Source: Curtobacterium sp. VKM Ac-2865 | GTDB lineage: Bacteria > Actinomycetota > Actinomycetes > Actinomycetales > Microbacteriaceae | Direction: 5' to 3' | DNA: 64,000 nucleotides | Assembly (NCBI RefSeq): GCF_015350905.1 | Contig: NZ_JADKRZ010000001.1 | Coordinates: 682,001 to 746,000 of the forward strand | Part shown: positions 1 to 7,880 of the stretch, piece by piece | Layout: every line of letters begins with the position of its first letter | How positions within the stretch are numbered: position 1 is the stretch's first letter | Notes under the pieces: model-generated | Database searches by the model: none | Told to the model about the DNA's origin: nothing | Seen by the model: the letters and a program-made list of their open reading frames with translations, nothing else | Translations under genes and position numbers: made by a program

Positions 1-870
1 GGACACGTTCGCGCGGATGGTCTCGGTGACCGGGCCAGCTGCGCCCTTCATGGCGGTCGCGAGGATCTTCGAGTCGATGCCGCGCAGGACCTGCTGGATG
101 TCGCGGGACTCGAGCTTGACGATGTCCTCGAACGTGAGCATGCGGGAGCGGATGTCCTCGGCGAGCTCGGGGTCGCGGGCCTCGAGGCCGTCGAGCACGG
201 CCTTCTCGGTGGCGACGTCGGAGCGGTTGATGATGTCGACGAGCGGCTGGATGCCCCCGACGACCTCGACGCTCTCGCGCGGCGACACGACGGCGCCGGC
301 ACGCTGGCGGAGCACGCCGGCGACGATCCCGACGGACTCGGGGGTGGCGGAGCCCATGGTGGCGAACGCCTGCGCGACGTCGGTTCGGGCGTGGTCGTCG
401 ACCCCGGCGAGCACGGCGCTGGCCTGTGCGGGCTTGAGGTGGGCGAGCACGAGGGCGATCGTCTGCGGCAGCTCGCCCTCGAGCAGGGACACGACCTGCC
501 CGGGTTCGGCGTCGTCGAGGAAGTCGAACGACTGCCCGGCCAGGTTCGACGCCAACCGGTCCATCACGCCGGCGGCGCGCTCGGAGCCGAACGAGGCCTC
601 GAGCAGCCCCATCGCGGCGTCCTTGCCACCGCGGCGCTGGCGACGACCGCTCTGGGTCATCCGGTGGAACTCGCTGAGGGTCTGGTCGACGACGGTGTCC
701 TCGACGCGGCGCATCCGGACGATCTCGGCGGAGATCTCCTCGGCCTCGAGCTCGGAGAACTGCTTCATCACCTCGGCGGCGCGGTCGGTCTCCATCTGCA
801 TGAGGATCAGCGCGACCTTCTGCGCACCGCTCAGGGAGCGGTCGCCGGCCTTGACCGCGGGGCCGTTCAC
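1..870 (-). CDS. fliG: Flagellar motor switch protein FliG (C-terminus cut by window edge)
   Basis: FliG forms the rotor ring on FliF and converts stator action into torque; it sits at the cytoplasmic face of the basal body. Reading leftward from a GTG at 870 there are 290 codons with no stop. The protein opens VNGPAVKAGDRSLSGAQKVA and continues with FliG-like segments such as ALILMQMETDRAAEVMKQF, FDFLDDAEPGQVVSLL, HLKPAQASAVLAGVD and FEDIVKLESRDIQQVLRGID. FliG is usually about 335 residues, so roughly the last 45 are missing. The GTG overlaps the fliF stop by four bases (GTGA), which indicates translational coupling. The assignment is firm; only the exact start is less certain. Confidence 0.95.
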   Translation of the reverse strand, partial: MNGPAVKAGDRSLSGAQKVALILMQMETDRAAEVMKQFSELEAEEISAEIVRMRRVEDTVVDQTLSEFHRMTQSGRRQRRGGKDAAMGLLEASFGSERAAGVMDRLASNLAGQSFDFLDDAEPGQVVSLLEGELPQTIALVLAHLKPAQASAVLAGVDDHARTDVAQAFATMGSATPESVGIVAGVLRQRAGAVVSPRESVEVVGGIQPLVDIINRSDVATEKAVLDGLEARDPELAEDIRSRMLTFEDIVKLESRDIQQVLRGIDSKILATAMKGAAGPVTETIRANVS

Positions 871-2546
871 ACCGGGCTCCGGTCGTCCAGGAGCCCGCGG
901 AGCAGGTCGGCCGTGCGCTTCGGGTCACGCTCGGCCAGGGCGGAGATGTCCTGGCGGCGGCGCTCGGCCGTGACCTCGTCCGTGGTCAGGATCTCGGTCG
1001 GGGCGTCGTCGTGCGGCATCGTCGGCAGGGCGACCGTGGCCGGGTCACTGCCGGCGAGCAATCCGGCGCGGGCGTCGGCGGCGTCGACGGCCATCGGCAG
1101 CTCGAACGCGGTGCCGAAGGCGTCGAGCTCGCCGACGTCGACGGTCTCGCGCTCCTGACGGCGGCCGCGGCGGACGAGCACGATCATCAGCGTGATGAGG
1201 GCGAGCGCGATGCCCACCACGATGCCGGCGGTCCGGATGGCGGACCAGAGGGCCTCCTGCTGGTCCGACTCCTGCTGGGCCTTGAGCGCCTTCGCGGCGT
1301 CGTCGGCGGCGCTGGTGTCGAAGTCCATCATCGCGACCTTGACCTGGTCGCCGCGGGCGGTGTCGGTGCCGGCGGCGGCGGACACCAGGTCGTTGATGCT
1401 CTGCAGGTTCGCGCTCTGCACCGACGGGGCCTTGCTGTTCAGGGCGACCGACACCGTCTGGCGGTCGACGGCACCGGCGGGGATCTGCGTCGTCTCGGTG
1501 GTGTGGTCGACGGCGTTGTTCTTCGTGGCCGACTCGTTCTTGTAGCCGTCGTCGCCGGCAGTGGAACCGCTGGCGGCCGTGCCGTTCGGCACGGCGATGT
1601 TGTCGGGACCGAGGACGCCCGTCGCGCCCTTGCCACCGGCGCCACTGCCGGCGCCGTACTGCTCGGTCGTGGACGACTCGTTCAGCGCGACCGGGCCGGT
1701 GGTCGGCGTCGTGTACGACTCCGCCGTGCGGGTGCCCGTGTTCTGGTTCATCGTCGCGGAGACGACGACGCTGGCGTTCCCGACGCCGAGCGTGGTGTCG
1801 AGCAGGTCCTGGATCTTCTTGCTCGTCGCGGCGTCGTAGTCGGCGGCCTGGTCGCTGCCGGAGCCGGTCGCGCCGGTACCGACGGCGGAGAGCGTCTGGC
1901 CCTTCTGGTCCACGACGGACACGTCGGTGGTCTGCATGCCCTCGACTGCGGCGCTGGTCAGGTGCACGATCGCCTGGACCTGGTCGGTCGTGAGCTCGGT
2001 GCCGTTCTTCGTGGCGATGAACACCGACGCGGTCGGGTCCTTCTCCTCGGACACGAACACCGACTTCTTCGGGATCGCGAGCTGCACGGTGGCGGTCTGC
2101 ACGCCGTCCATCGCGGAGATCGTCTTGGCGAGCTCGCCCTCGATCGCGCGCTTGTACGTGACGTCCTGCTGGAACTCGGAGCTGGTCACGCCCATCGTGT
2201 CGAGCAGCGAGTAGCCGCCCTCGTTCGACGACGGCAGCCCGTTCGACGCGGCCTTGAGCCGTTCCGTGTAGACCTTCGACTGCGGCACGAGGATCGTCGC
2301 GCCGCCGTCGGTGAGCTGGAACGGCACGCCGTCGGTCGTGAGCTGGTCGGTGACCGAGCTCGCGTCCGCCGCGGCCAGGCCGGTGAACAGCGGCGCGTAG
2401 GACGGCTTGCCGAGCCACGACGCCAGCGCGAAGCCGCCGAGCACGAGCGCGGCGACACCGATGATCGCGATGGTGCGCTGGGCGGCGGTGAAGCCCTTGA
2501 CGTAGCCGCCGAGGCGACCGAACAGGTTCTGCAGTGCAGCGGGCAT
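867..2546 (-). CDS. fliF: Flagellar M-ring protein FliF
   Basis: FliF builds the membrane MS-ring on which the rotor and export gate assemble. The 559-residue product starts MPAALQNLFGRLGGYVKGF and has a membrane segment at about residues 25-44. The large extracytoplasmic ring region contains YKRAIEGELAKTISAMDGVQ and AIPKKSVFVSEEKDPTASVF, both typical YscJ/FliF stretches. A second membrane segment lies near 435-458, followed by a tail of about 95 residues ending ERDPKRTADLLRGLLDD, the conserved FliG-binding helix. The ATG at 2546 shares a base with the fliE stop (TGATG) and the 3' end overlaps fliG. This is a complete M-ring protein of normal length. Confidence 0.97.
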   Translation of the reverse strand: MPAALQNLFGRLGGYVKGFTAAQRTIAIIGVAALVLGGFALASWLGKPSYAPLFTGLAAADASSVTDQLTTDGVPFQLTDGGATILVPQSKVYTERLKAASNGLPSSNEGGYSLLDTMGVTSSEFQQDVTYKRAIEGELAKTISAMDGVQTATVQLAIPKKSVFVSEEKDPTASVFIATKNGTELTTDQVQAIVHLTSAAVEGMQTTDVSVVDQKGQTLSAVGTGATGSGSDQAADYDAATSKKIQDLLDTTLGVGNASVVVSATMNQNTGTRTAESYTTPTTGPVALNESSTTEQYGAGSGAGGKGATGVLGPDNIAVPNGTAASGSTAGDDGYKNESATKNNAVDHTTETTQIPAGAVDRQTVSVALNSKAPSVQSANLQSINDLVSAAAGTDTARGDQVKVAMMDFDTSAADDAAKALKAQQESDQQEALWSAIRTAGIVVGIALALITLMIVLVRRGRRQERETVDVGELDAFGTAFELPMAVDAADARAGLLAGSDPATVALPTMPHDDAPTEILTTDEVTAERRRQDISALAERDPKRTADLLRGLLDDRSPV

Positions 2547-2878
2547 CAGGCCTGCATCCTCATGATCTCGTTGAAGGCGTCGACGCCCTTGTTGCGGACC
2601 GCGGCGACGAGCTCGAGCGTGACCTGTGCGCGGGTGGACGCGATGGTGGCGTCGTGGATGTCGTCGAGGTTGCCGGTGACCGCCTTGAGCGCGAGCGTCT
2701 TGGAGTCGCTCTGCAGCTGCTGCAGGCCGTCGACCGCGTTGCCGAGCGACGCGGCGAAGCCACTGCCGCCGGTGCCGCTGGTGGCCGAGGTGCCGATGTC
2801 GCTGCTCGTCCCGGAGACCGAGGTGAGCGCGTTCGTCATGGCGTTCGTGGTGACGCCGTTCACGCCGTCGATGGGCAT
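2546..2878 (-). CDS. fliE: Flagellar hook-basal body protein FliE
   Basis: FliE links the MS-ring to the proximal rod and helps secretion of rod proteins. The 110-residue product begins MPIDGVNGVTTNAMTNALTS, has a Gly/Ser/Thr-rich N-terminal half, and ends with the FliE helix ASTRAQVTLELVAAVRNKGV followed by AFNEIMRMQA. Length and C-terminal signature match the family. Both ends overlap neighbours with TGATG junctions (flgC upstream, fliF downstream), so it is translated as part of flgBC-fliEFG. A longer open frame continues upstream of the ATG at 2878, but it lies inside flgC and lacks FliE similarity. Confidence 0.93.
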   Translation of the reverse strand: MPIDGVNGVTTNAMTNALTSVSGTSSDIGTSATSGTGGSGFAASLGNAVDGLQQLQSDSKTLALKAVTGNLDDIHDATIASTRAQVTLELVAAVRNKGVDAFNEIMRMQA

Positions 2879-3273
2879 CAGTTCTTCCCGATCTGCAGTG
2901 CCGCTTCGTAGGCGGTCTTGGCACGGTCGACCACGGCGGCGTTCGCCTGGTAGCCGCGCTGGGCCATGATGAGGTCCGCCATCTGTGTGCCGAGGTCGAT
3001 GTCCGGCATGCGGACGTACCCTTCGGCGTTCGCGAGCGGGTTGTCCGGGTCGTACGTGACACGGCCGGCGGCGCTGCCGAACGCGGCGCCCTTGACGTAG
3101 GCGCCGGACACGCCGTTGCCCTCCTGCACCTCGACGTAGCGGGCCTGGAAGGCGGTGTCGTCCATGGACTTGACCGTGTTGACGTTGGCGATGTTGTCGG
3201 AGATCGCGTCGAGCCACTTGCGGTGCACGGTGAGGCCGGTGCTCGCGATCCCGATCGCGTCGAACGTGGTCAC
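2878..3273 (-). CDS. flgC: Flagellar basal-body rod protein FlgC
   Basis: FlgC is a proximal rod subunit. The 131-residue product reads MTTFDAIGIASTGLTVHRKW then LDAISDNIANVNTVKSMDDT, with the DNIANVNT motif shared by rod and hook proteins. It ends with GYQANAAVVDRAKTAYEAAL, the C-terminal rod helix. The initiation codon is GTG at 3273, overlapping the flgB stop by four bases; the 3' end overlaps the fliE start. The length matches FlgC (about 130-140). It belongs to the flgB-led operon. Confidence 0.95.
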   Translation of the reverse strand: MTTFDAIGIASTGLTVHRKWLDAISDNIANVNTVKSMDDTAFQARYVEVQEGNGVSGAYVKGAAFGSAAGRVTYDPDNPLANAEGYVRMPDIDLGTQMADLIMAQRGYQANAAVVDRAKTAYEAALQIGKN

Positions 3274-3614
3274 GAGTTCGTCCGCATCGCCGCACGGACG
3301 CTGGTGAGCTCGGAGTTCATCGCCTGCGTGGCGAACTGGTACCGGAGCACGGTGTCGATGTTCGACAGCGTCTCCTCGTCCAGGTTGACGTTGTTGCCGT
3401 TCGTGTTCGTCGGCTCGAGGCTGCGCGCCATGGTCGGCGTCGTCGAGCCCTTGCCGTCGACGATGGACTTCGCGAGCGCGTCCTCGAACTGCACCTTCTC
3501 GGCGTGGTAGTTCGTGGTGTTGATGTTCGCGATGTTGTTCGCGATCACGCGCTGGCGCATCGACAGCCCGTCGAGTGCGCTCTGCAGCGCTGCCGACGTC
3601 ACGGAATCGAACAC
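3270..3614 (-). CDS. flgB: Flagellar basal-body rod protein FlgB
   Basis: FlgB is the rod subunit closest to the MS-ring. From GTG at 3614 the product is 114 residues, starting VFDSVTSAALQSALDGLSMR and carrying VIANNIANINTTNYHAEKVQ, the rod-protein motif. A GAGGGGGA ribosome-binding site lies just before the GTG. An in-frame start 30 bases upstream (3644) adds MTAPRPRGTP, which has no family similarity and no ribosome-binding site, so the inner start is preferred. It is the first gene of flgBC-fliEFG and lies about 100 bases downstream of a sigma-28-like promoter. Confidence 0.93.
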   Translation of the reverse strand: MFDSVTSAALQSALDGLSMRQRVIANNIANINTTNYHAEKVQFEDALAKSIVDGKGSTTPTMARSLEPTNTNGNNVNLDEETLSNIDTVLRYQFATQAMNSELTSVRAAMRTNS

Positions 3615-3715
3615 AGGGGTCCCCCTCGGACGCGGCGCCGTCACGTGTGGTGACGTCGCCGTGCGGTGGTGGCCGATCCCTGGCCGGTGGTCGAGCGATC
3701 CGTGCTCGTGTGGCG

Positions 3716-3743
3716 CTATCGGAGCCCGTCGCGGACCCCGTTA
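3716..3743 (-). promoter_or_regulatory. Sigma-28-like promoter for the flgB operon
   Basis: On the minus strand TAAC (3743-3740) is followed after 16 bases by TCCGATAG (3723-3716). This resembles the FliA/WhiG consensus (TAAA, 15-bp spacer, GCCGATAA) and the two better matches upstream of fliC and flgN in this window. It sits between the fliT-like gene and flgB. The one-base-longer spacer and the T for G make it the weakest of the three. Confidence 0.5.
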
Positions 3744-3774
3744 GCGCTCGCCCCGAACGGGGGCCGGGTCTGGT

Positions 3775-4107
3775 TCAGGCGGAGGCGTCGAGGTACACGG
3801 AGCGCTGCGGCGCGCGGGTCGCGTCGACCTGGCGGAGCGCACCGAGGTGCTCCAGCGCCTGCCGGCGGTCGCCTTCCAGCGTCGCCATCCGGTCCCGCTG
3901 CGCGGCGAGCAGCCGGGAGGCTCGTCCCGCCAGTGCGCGCGGCATCGGTCCCAGCCCGGTCGGCTCGTGCCACGGGGCCGGGTCGCCGTCGACCGTCGCC
4001 TGTTCCAGGGACGTGAGCACGGCCTCCCATGCGGTGGTGCCGTCGGTGTCGGCACCGGTGGTGCCGTCCGTGTCGGCTCCGCTGGTGCTGTCCGTGTCAG
4101 GCGACAC
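3775..4107 (-). CDS. Small flagellar protein, FliT-like (hypothetical)
   Basis: This is a 110-residue acidic protein read just after fliS and before flgB. The start chosen is GTG at 4107, 11 bases inside the fliS end. The N-terminus is a low-complexity run built on a GADTDGTT unit (see the tandem repeat). The rest contains a helical stretch ASRLLAAQRDRMATLEGDRR and QALEHLGALRQVDATR. In many bacteria fliT, the FliD chaperone, follows fliS, and a short helical protein here fits that role. No residue-level FliT match can be claimed, so the function is inferred from position only. It could also be a lineage-specific flagellar accessory protein. Confidence 0.6.
   Translation of the reverse strand: MSPDTDSTSGADTDGTTGADTDGTTAWEAVLTSLEQATVDGDPAPWHEPTGLGPMPRALAGRASRLLAAQRDRMATLEGDRRQALEHLGALRQVDATRAPQRSVYLDASA
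4033..4099 (-). repeat. 24-bp tandem repeat inside the fliT-like gene
   Basis: Two nearly identical 24-bp units (4033-4056, 4057-4080) and a partial third encode repeats of Gly-Ala-Asp-Thr-Asp-Gly-Thr-Thr at the N-terminus of the fliT-like protein. The unit length is a multiple of three, so copy-number change would keep the frame. Confidence 0.85.
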
Positions 4108-4531
4108 CGAGTGCTCCGCCCGCGTGCGCGCCGACGACGGTCGGGGCGGCCGGCATCGCGGCGGCCGCGTCGTGCCAGGCTTGGCGGAGCGGTTCGAGGA
4201 TGCGGACGCAGTCGCGCGTGGCCTGCACGTCGCGGTGCACGTTCGCGGTGATGAGCGACGTGGAGGCGTAGTTGTAGATCGCGAGCAGGCCCTCGCCGCC
4301 GTCCCACGCGTCGATGCGCAGGGTCGAGGACAGCTCGCCGACGATGGCCTGGGCGTGCAGGAGCTGGTCGCGGGCGGCGTCCCAGTCGGACCCGACCTGG
4401 GCGGCCTCGGCACGGTGCAGGTCGAGCAGCAGCCGGTCGTAGAGCATCGTGACGAGCTGGGCGGGCGTCGCGGAGAGCACCGACTCGTTCGTGTACTGGG
4501 CTCTGCGGCGCTGCGTCTGGTTCGTGTACAT
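4097..4531 (-). CDS. fliS: Flagellin chaperone FliS
   Basis: FliS binds the C-terminus of flagellin in the cytoplasm and prevents early polymerisation. The 144-residue product starts MYTNQTQRRRAQYTNESVLS, followed by ATPAQLVTMLYDRLLLDLHR, the classic FliS N-terminal helix with the LVxMLYD motif. Later AIVGELSSTLRID and IYNYASTSLITAN match the family helices. The start at 4531 is 13 bases after fliD and is preceded by a purine-rich GAGCAGGAGA ribosome-binding site. It lies in the fliD-fliS-fliT-like operon. Length is typical, with an Ala-rich C-terminal extension. Confidence 0.95.
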   Translation of the reverse strand: MYTNQTQRRRAQYTNESVLSATPAQLVTMLYDRLLLDLHRAEAAQVGSDWDAARDQLLHAQAIVGELSSTLRIDAWDGGEGLLAIYNYASTSLITANVHRDVQATRDCVRILEPLRQAWHDAAAAMPAAPTVVGAHAGGALGVA

Positions 4532-4544
4532 GAGGGTCTCCTGC

Positions 4545-5948
4545 TCAGCTCGACGAGGTCGAGGCGAGGTGGCTGGCGATGAAGCTCGACTGCGACTGGA
4601 GCTTGCTGAGGCTGGTCTCGAGCGCCGCGTACTGCGTCTGCAGCGTCGACTTCCGCGCCGCGAGGCGGTCGGTCCAGCGGTCGATCTGGTCGTTGAGGTC
4701 CTTGACCACGGCCTGCTGGCCGGTGATCGCGGTGGTGATGGAACCGGTGTACTTGTCCGACGCCGACGTCGCAGCGGCACCGACGGCGGTGGCCATCCCG
4801 GACAGGATCGCCTGGGTGCCCTGCGGGTCCGCGGCGAGGGCCTTCTGGAAGACGTCCGCGTCGAAGGTGAAGTCACCGGACCGGGTGATCGAGATGCCGA
4901 TCGACGACGGGGACTTGCCGTTCACGGGGGCCGACATCGTGCTGGTCAGCCGCTGCACGGCGTCCCGGCTGCTGGCGTCGCCGAGGAGCACACCCGCCGT
5001 GGTCGTCGTCGCGCCCGTGGACGGGCTCGTCGTGCTGGTGACCTTGGTGTTCGAGGCGTAGTACGACGCGACCGCGTTGATCGCGTCGACGAGACCGGAC
5101 GCGACCGCCTGGGCCTTGGTCGTGTCCTGCGCGACCGAGACGGTGACGGGGTCGGTGGTGGCCTGGGAGACGGTGACGTCCACGCCGGGCACGAGGTCGC
5201 GGAAGGTGTTCGACGCGCTCGTCACGGTCTGCGCGGCAGCGGTGCCGGCCCACAGCGTGACCGAGGCGTCGCTCGCCTGCTTGACGACCGCGGCCCCGGT
5301 CTCCGTGAGCACGTTCGTCGCCGTGCCCGCGGCGACCTCGTCGGCCGTCCCGCGGTGGACGGTGAAGGCACCGGCCGAACCGGAGGCGGTCGAGCTGAGC
5401 TGGAGCCGCCAGAGCCGGGTGCCGTCGGCCGCGGTCCCCGCCTGCACCTTGGTGGCGGTCACCCCGGCGCCGGACTTGGTGATCGCGGCGGCGACGTCGT
5501 CGAGGGAGCCGGACTTCGGCGTGACGGTCGTGGTCGTGCCGTCGGCCTTCTTGATGGTGAGCGGCTGTGCGTCCGCGGACCACGTCGACATCGCCGCGGT
5601 GACGCCGACCTGGGCGGACGCGGTGGACCCGACGGAGAAGCTGATGGACCCGGGGGCGGCGGTGGCGCTCGTGGCGACCGTGACCCCGGGTGACGAGCTG
5701 GTGGCGGAGAAGACGTCGAGGGACGCGGGCTTGGCGGCGTCGGTGGCCTTCGTCGCGAGGGTCTGCACCAGGGAGTTGATGGTCTGCAGGGACGAGACGA
5801 ACGCGGTGGTCGCGGTGACCTTGTTCTTGAGGAGCGTCTGCGGGACCGTCTCGATGGACATCAGCGAGTTGATGAGGCTCGTGGTGTCCAGGCCGGAGAC
5901 GAGTCCGTCGATGGCGAAGCTGCCGCTCGACACGGAGGACGTTGACAT
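4545..5948 (-). CDS. fliD: Flagellar filament capping protein FliD
   Basis: FliD is the filament cap that guides flagellin insertion. The 467-residue product begins MSTSSVSSGSFAIDGLVSGL and then DTTSLINSLMSIETVPQTLL, the conserved FliD N-terminal coiled region. A Thr/Ala-rich variable middle follows. The C-terminal conserved part includes SIGISITRSGDFTFDADVFQ and ends with a long coiled coil (about 400-460). An AGGAG ribosome-binding site precedes the ATG at 5948. fliS follows after 13 bases. A hairpin at 6008-6048 separates it from fliC. Confidence 0.95.
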   Translation of the reverse strand: MSTSSVSSGSFAIDGLVSGLDTTSLINSLMSIETVPQTLLKNKVTATTAFVSSLQTINSLVQTLATKATDAAKPASLDVFSATSSSPGVTVATSATAAPGSISFSVGSTASAQVGVTAAMSTWSADAQPLTIKKADGTTTTVTPKSGSLDDVAAAITKSGAGVTATKVQAGTAADGTRLWRLQLSSTASGSAGAFTVHRGTADEVAAGTATNVLTETGAAVVKQASDASVTLWAGTAAAQTVTSASNTFRDLVPGVDVTVSQATTDPVTVSVAQDTTKAQAVASGLVDAINAVASYYASNTKVTSTTSPSTGATTTTAGVLLGDASSRDAVQRLTSTMSAPVNGKSPSSIGISITRSGDFTFDADVFQKALAADPQGTQAILSGMATAVGAAATSASDKYTGSITTAITGQQAVVKDLNDQIDRWTDRLAARKSTLQTQYAALETSLSKLQSQSSFIASHLASTSSS

Positions 5949-6007
5949 GGGTGCTCCTGTTCAACGGGGCAGATCGGGGCGCGCGCCGACGACGGCACGC
6001 AGGGGTG

Positions 6008-6048
6008 CGCCGCCCCCCGGGAGGCCTGAACTGTCCCGGAGGGCGGCG
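6008..6048 (-). terminator. GC-rich hairpin after fliC
   Basis: Arms 6008-6022 and 6034-6048 pair over 15 bases with one mismatch. It lies 25 bases past the fliC stop and before fliD. There is no clear U-run, as is common in high-GC actinobacteria. It probably limits read-through from the strongly expressed flagellin gene into fliD. Confidence 0.7.
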
Positions 6049-6072
6049 CTGGTCACGCGTCGCGCGTGGTGG

Positions 6073-6933
6073 CTAGCGGAGCAGCGACAGGACGCCCTGC
6101 GTGCTCTGGTTCGCCTGCGCGAGCATCGACGTGCCGGCCTGGCTGAGGATGTTGTCGCGCGTGTACTTGACCATCTCCTCCGCCATGTCGACGTCGGTGA
6201 TGCGGGACTTCGCAGCGGTCAGGTTCTCCTTGGCCACGTTCGTCACGTTGATGGCGTGGTCGAAGCGGTTCTGGACGGCACCGATGTTGCTGCGAGCGGT
6301 CGAGACCGACTTGATCTGCGCGTCGATCGCCACGATCGCCTTCTGGGCGTTCGCGTTGGTGTCGAAGGCGATCTTGCCGTCGGTCCCCGTGGTGAGCGCG
6401 TCGGCCACCGTCTTCACGTTCGCCCCGGCGAGGTCGACGTCGATCTTGCTGGCGTCGTCGCCGTTCGCACCGACCTGGAACGTCAGCTTGCCGTCCCCGG
6501 CCGCACCGGCGGACCCGTCGAGCAGGTTGATGCCGTTGAAGTTGGTCGAGGCCGAGATGCGGGTGAGCTCCTTCTGGAGCTCGCCGACCTCGGTCGTGAT
6601 GGCGGTGCGCGAGTCGGCGTTGTTGGAGTCGTTGCCGGCCTGCACGGCGAGGTCACGCATGCGCTGGAGGATGGAGTGGGTCTCGGTGAGGCCACCTTCA
6701 GCGGTCTGCACGACGGAGATGCCGTCCTGCGCGTTGCGGGCGGCGACCGTGAGGCCACCGACCTGGGACTTCAGCCCCTCGGAGATCGACAGACCGGCCG
6801 CGTCGTCGGCAGCACGGTTGATGCGGAGACCCGTCGAGAGCTTCTCGAGGGACTTCGACAGGTCGTTCTGCGTCGAGTTCAGGTTCCGGTACGTGTTGAG
6901 TGCCGAGAGGTTGGTGTTGATGGACATACCCAT
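6073..6933 (-). CDS. fliC: Flagellin
   Basis: This is the filament subunit. The 286-residue product begins MGMSINTNLSALNTYRNLNS and has the D0/D1 signatures STGLRINRAADDAAGLSISE and NAQDGISVVQTAEGGLTETH. The C-terminal D1/D0 helices follow: AKSRITDVDMAEEMVKYTRD and NILSQAGTSMLAQANQSTQG, ending VLSLLR. The short middle means the outer D2/D3 domains are minimal, as in other short flagellins. The start at 6933 has GGAGGA about 8 bases upstream. An upstream in-frame ATG at 6987 would translate the leader and is rejected. A sigma-28-like promoter at 6994-7020 gives a 5' leader of about 55 bases. Confidence 0.98.
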   Translation of the reverse strand: MGMSINTNLSALNTYRNLNSTQNDLSKSLEKLSTGLRINRAADDAAGLSISEGLKSQVGGLTVAARNAQDGISVVQTAEGGLTETHSILQRMRDLAVQAGNDSNNADSRTAITTEVGELQKELTRISASTNFNGINLLDGSAGAAGDGKLTFQVGANGDDASKIDVDLAGANVKTVADALTTGTDGKIAFDTNANAQKAIVAIDAQIKSVSTARSNIGAVQNRFDHAINVTNVAKENLTAAKSRITDVDMAEEMVKYTRDNILSQAGTSMLAQANQSTQGVLSLLR

Positions 6934-6993
6934 GGTGAATTCCTCCGTGAAGTGTGGGTCTTCGCCGGCCCGTCCGTGGGCTGGCATCGTTGC

Positions 6994-7020
6994 CTGTCGG
7001 CCGGTCGGCCGGAGGCGTTA
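6994..7020 (-). promoter_or_regulatory. Sigma-28-like promoter of fliC
   Basis: On the minus strand TAAC (7020-7017), then 15 bases, then GCCGACAG (7001-6994). It matches the FliA/WhiG layout and differs from the flgN site (TTAC-N15-GCCGATAG) at one position in each box. It lies between the sigma-factor gene and fliC. Confidence 0.72.
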
Positions 7021-7061
7021 GGAGAACGGGGACGGATTTCTCCGACATCGTCCTCCTGGTC

Positions 7062-7880
7062 TCAGCTCGCGACCACCTGGTGGGTCGCGGCCGCGTGCTG
7101 CACGGCGCGGGCGACCCCGGCCGTGGCGTTCGCGGCCACGCGGGCCAGGTAGGCGCTGCGGCGCGCGGCCGTGGTGCGCGACGCGGGTTCCGGGGCCGGC
7201 TGGCCGTCGCCGTAGTGCGTGGCGAGGCCGTCGCGGAGCAGGCGCATCGCCTCGGAGCGCTGCTGCGAGACGGCCGAGTGGGTGATGCCGAGCTCGGCGG
7301 CGACGTCGGTCACCGAGCGGTCCCCGAAGTAGACGGCCTCCACGACGAAGCGCATGCGCTCCGGCAGTGCCTCGACGGCGGCGCGGAGGTAGCGGTCGCG
7401 CTCGGTGTCGACGAGCTCGTCCCCGGGGAGCGGCAGGTCGGCGGCGACGGTGTCGTGCACGGTCTCGTCGATCGGGCTCGTCGTGCGGCCGGCGTCGCTC
7501 ATCGCGTCCACGGCGGTCTGACGGTCCACGCCCATCGCGTCGGCGATCTCCTGCACGGAGACGCTGCGGCCGAGACGGGCGGACAGGGCCTCCTGCGTGG
7601 CGAGGACCTCGCGGATGCGCTTGCGGGTCCCCCGGCTCGCCCAGTCGGCTGAGCGCATGTCGTCCGCGAGCGCGCCGGTGATGCGCGTCCTGGCGTACGC
7701 GCCGAACGGGACGCCGAGTGTGGGGTCGAAGGCGTCGGCGGCCGCGACGAGGGCGAGCGAACCGACGGCGGCGAGGTCGTCGCGGTCGAGGTGGGTGGCA
7801 CGGGCGCGGACGTCGGCGACGATGTAGCCCACGAGCGGCAGGTGCTCGACGATCATCGCGTTGCGTTCGGTGCGTTCCAT
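7062..7880 (-). CDS. fliA: FliA/WhiG-type flagellar RNA polymerase sigma factor
   Basis: This is a 272-residue sigma-70-family protein that would direct RNA polymerase to flagellar promoters. Region 2 is seen in HLPLVGYIVADVRARATHLD, FGAYARTRITGALADDMRSA and ADWASRGTRKR. Region 3 is seen in RLGRSVSVQEIADAMGVDRQ. Region 4 carries the helix-turn-helix VTDVAAELGITHSAVSQQRS. There is no region 1.1, and length and layout fit FliA. The start is ATG at 7880 with AGGGGAAG upstream; an earlier ATG at 7937 lacks a ribosome-binding site. It lies immediately upstream of fliC and between the two divergent flagellar units. About 40 Ala-rich residues after region 4 are unusual. Confidence 0.92.
   Translation of the reverse strand: MERTERNAMIVEHLPLVGYIVADVRARATHLDRDDLAAVGSLALVAAADAFDPTLGVPFGAYARTRITGALADDMRSADWASRGTRKRIREVLATQEALSARLGRSVSVQEIADAMGVDRQTAVDAMSDAGRTTSPIDETVHDTVAADLPLPGDELVDTERDRYLRAAVEALPERMRFVVEAVYFGDRSVTDVAAELGITHSAVSQQRSEAMRLLRDGLATHYGDGQPAPEPASRTTAARRSAYLARVAANATAGVARAVQHAAATHQVVAS

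Noticed and set aside
6934-6987. Upstream ATG extending flagellin by 18 residues
   Set aside because: The extension has no flagellin similarity and would include the ribosome-binding site region; the ATG at 6933 has GGAGGA at good spacing.
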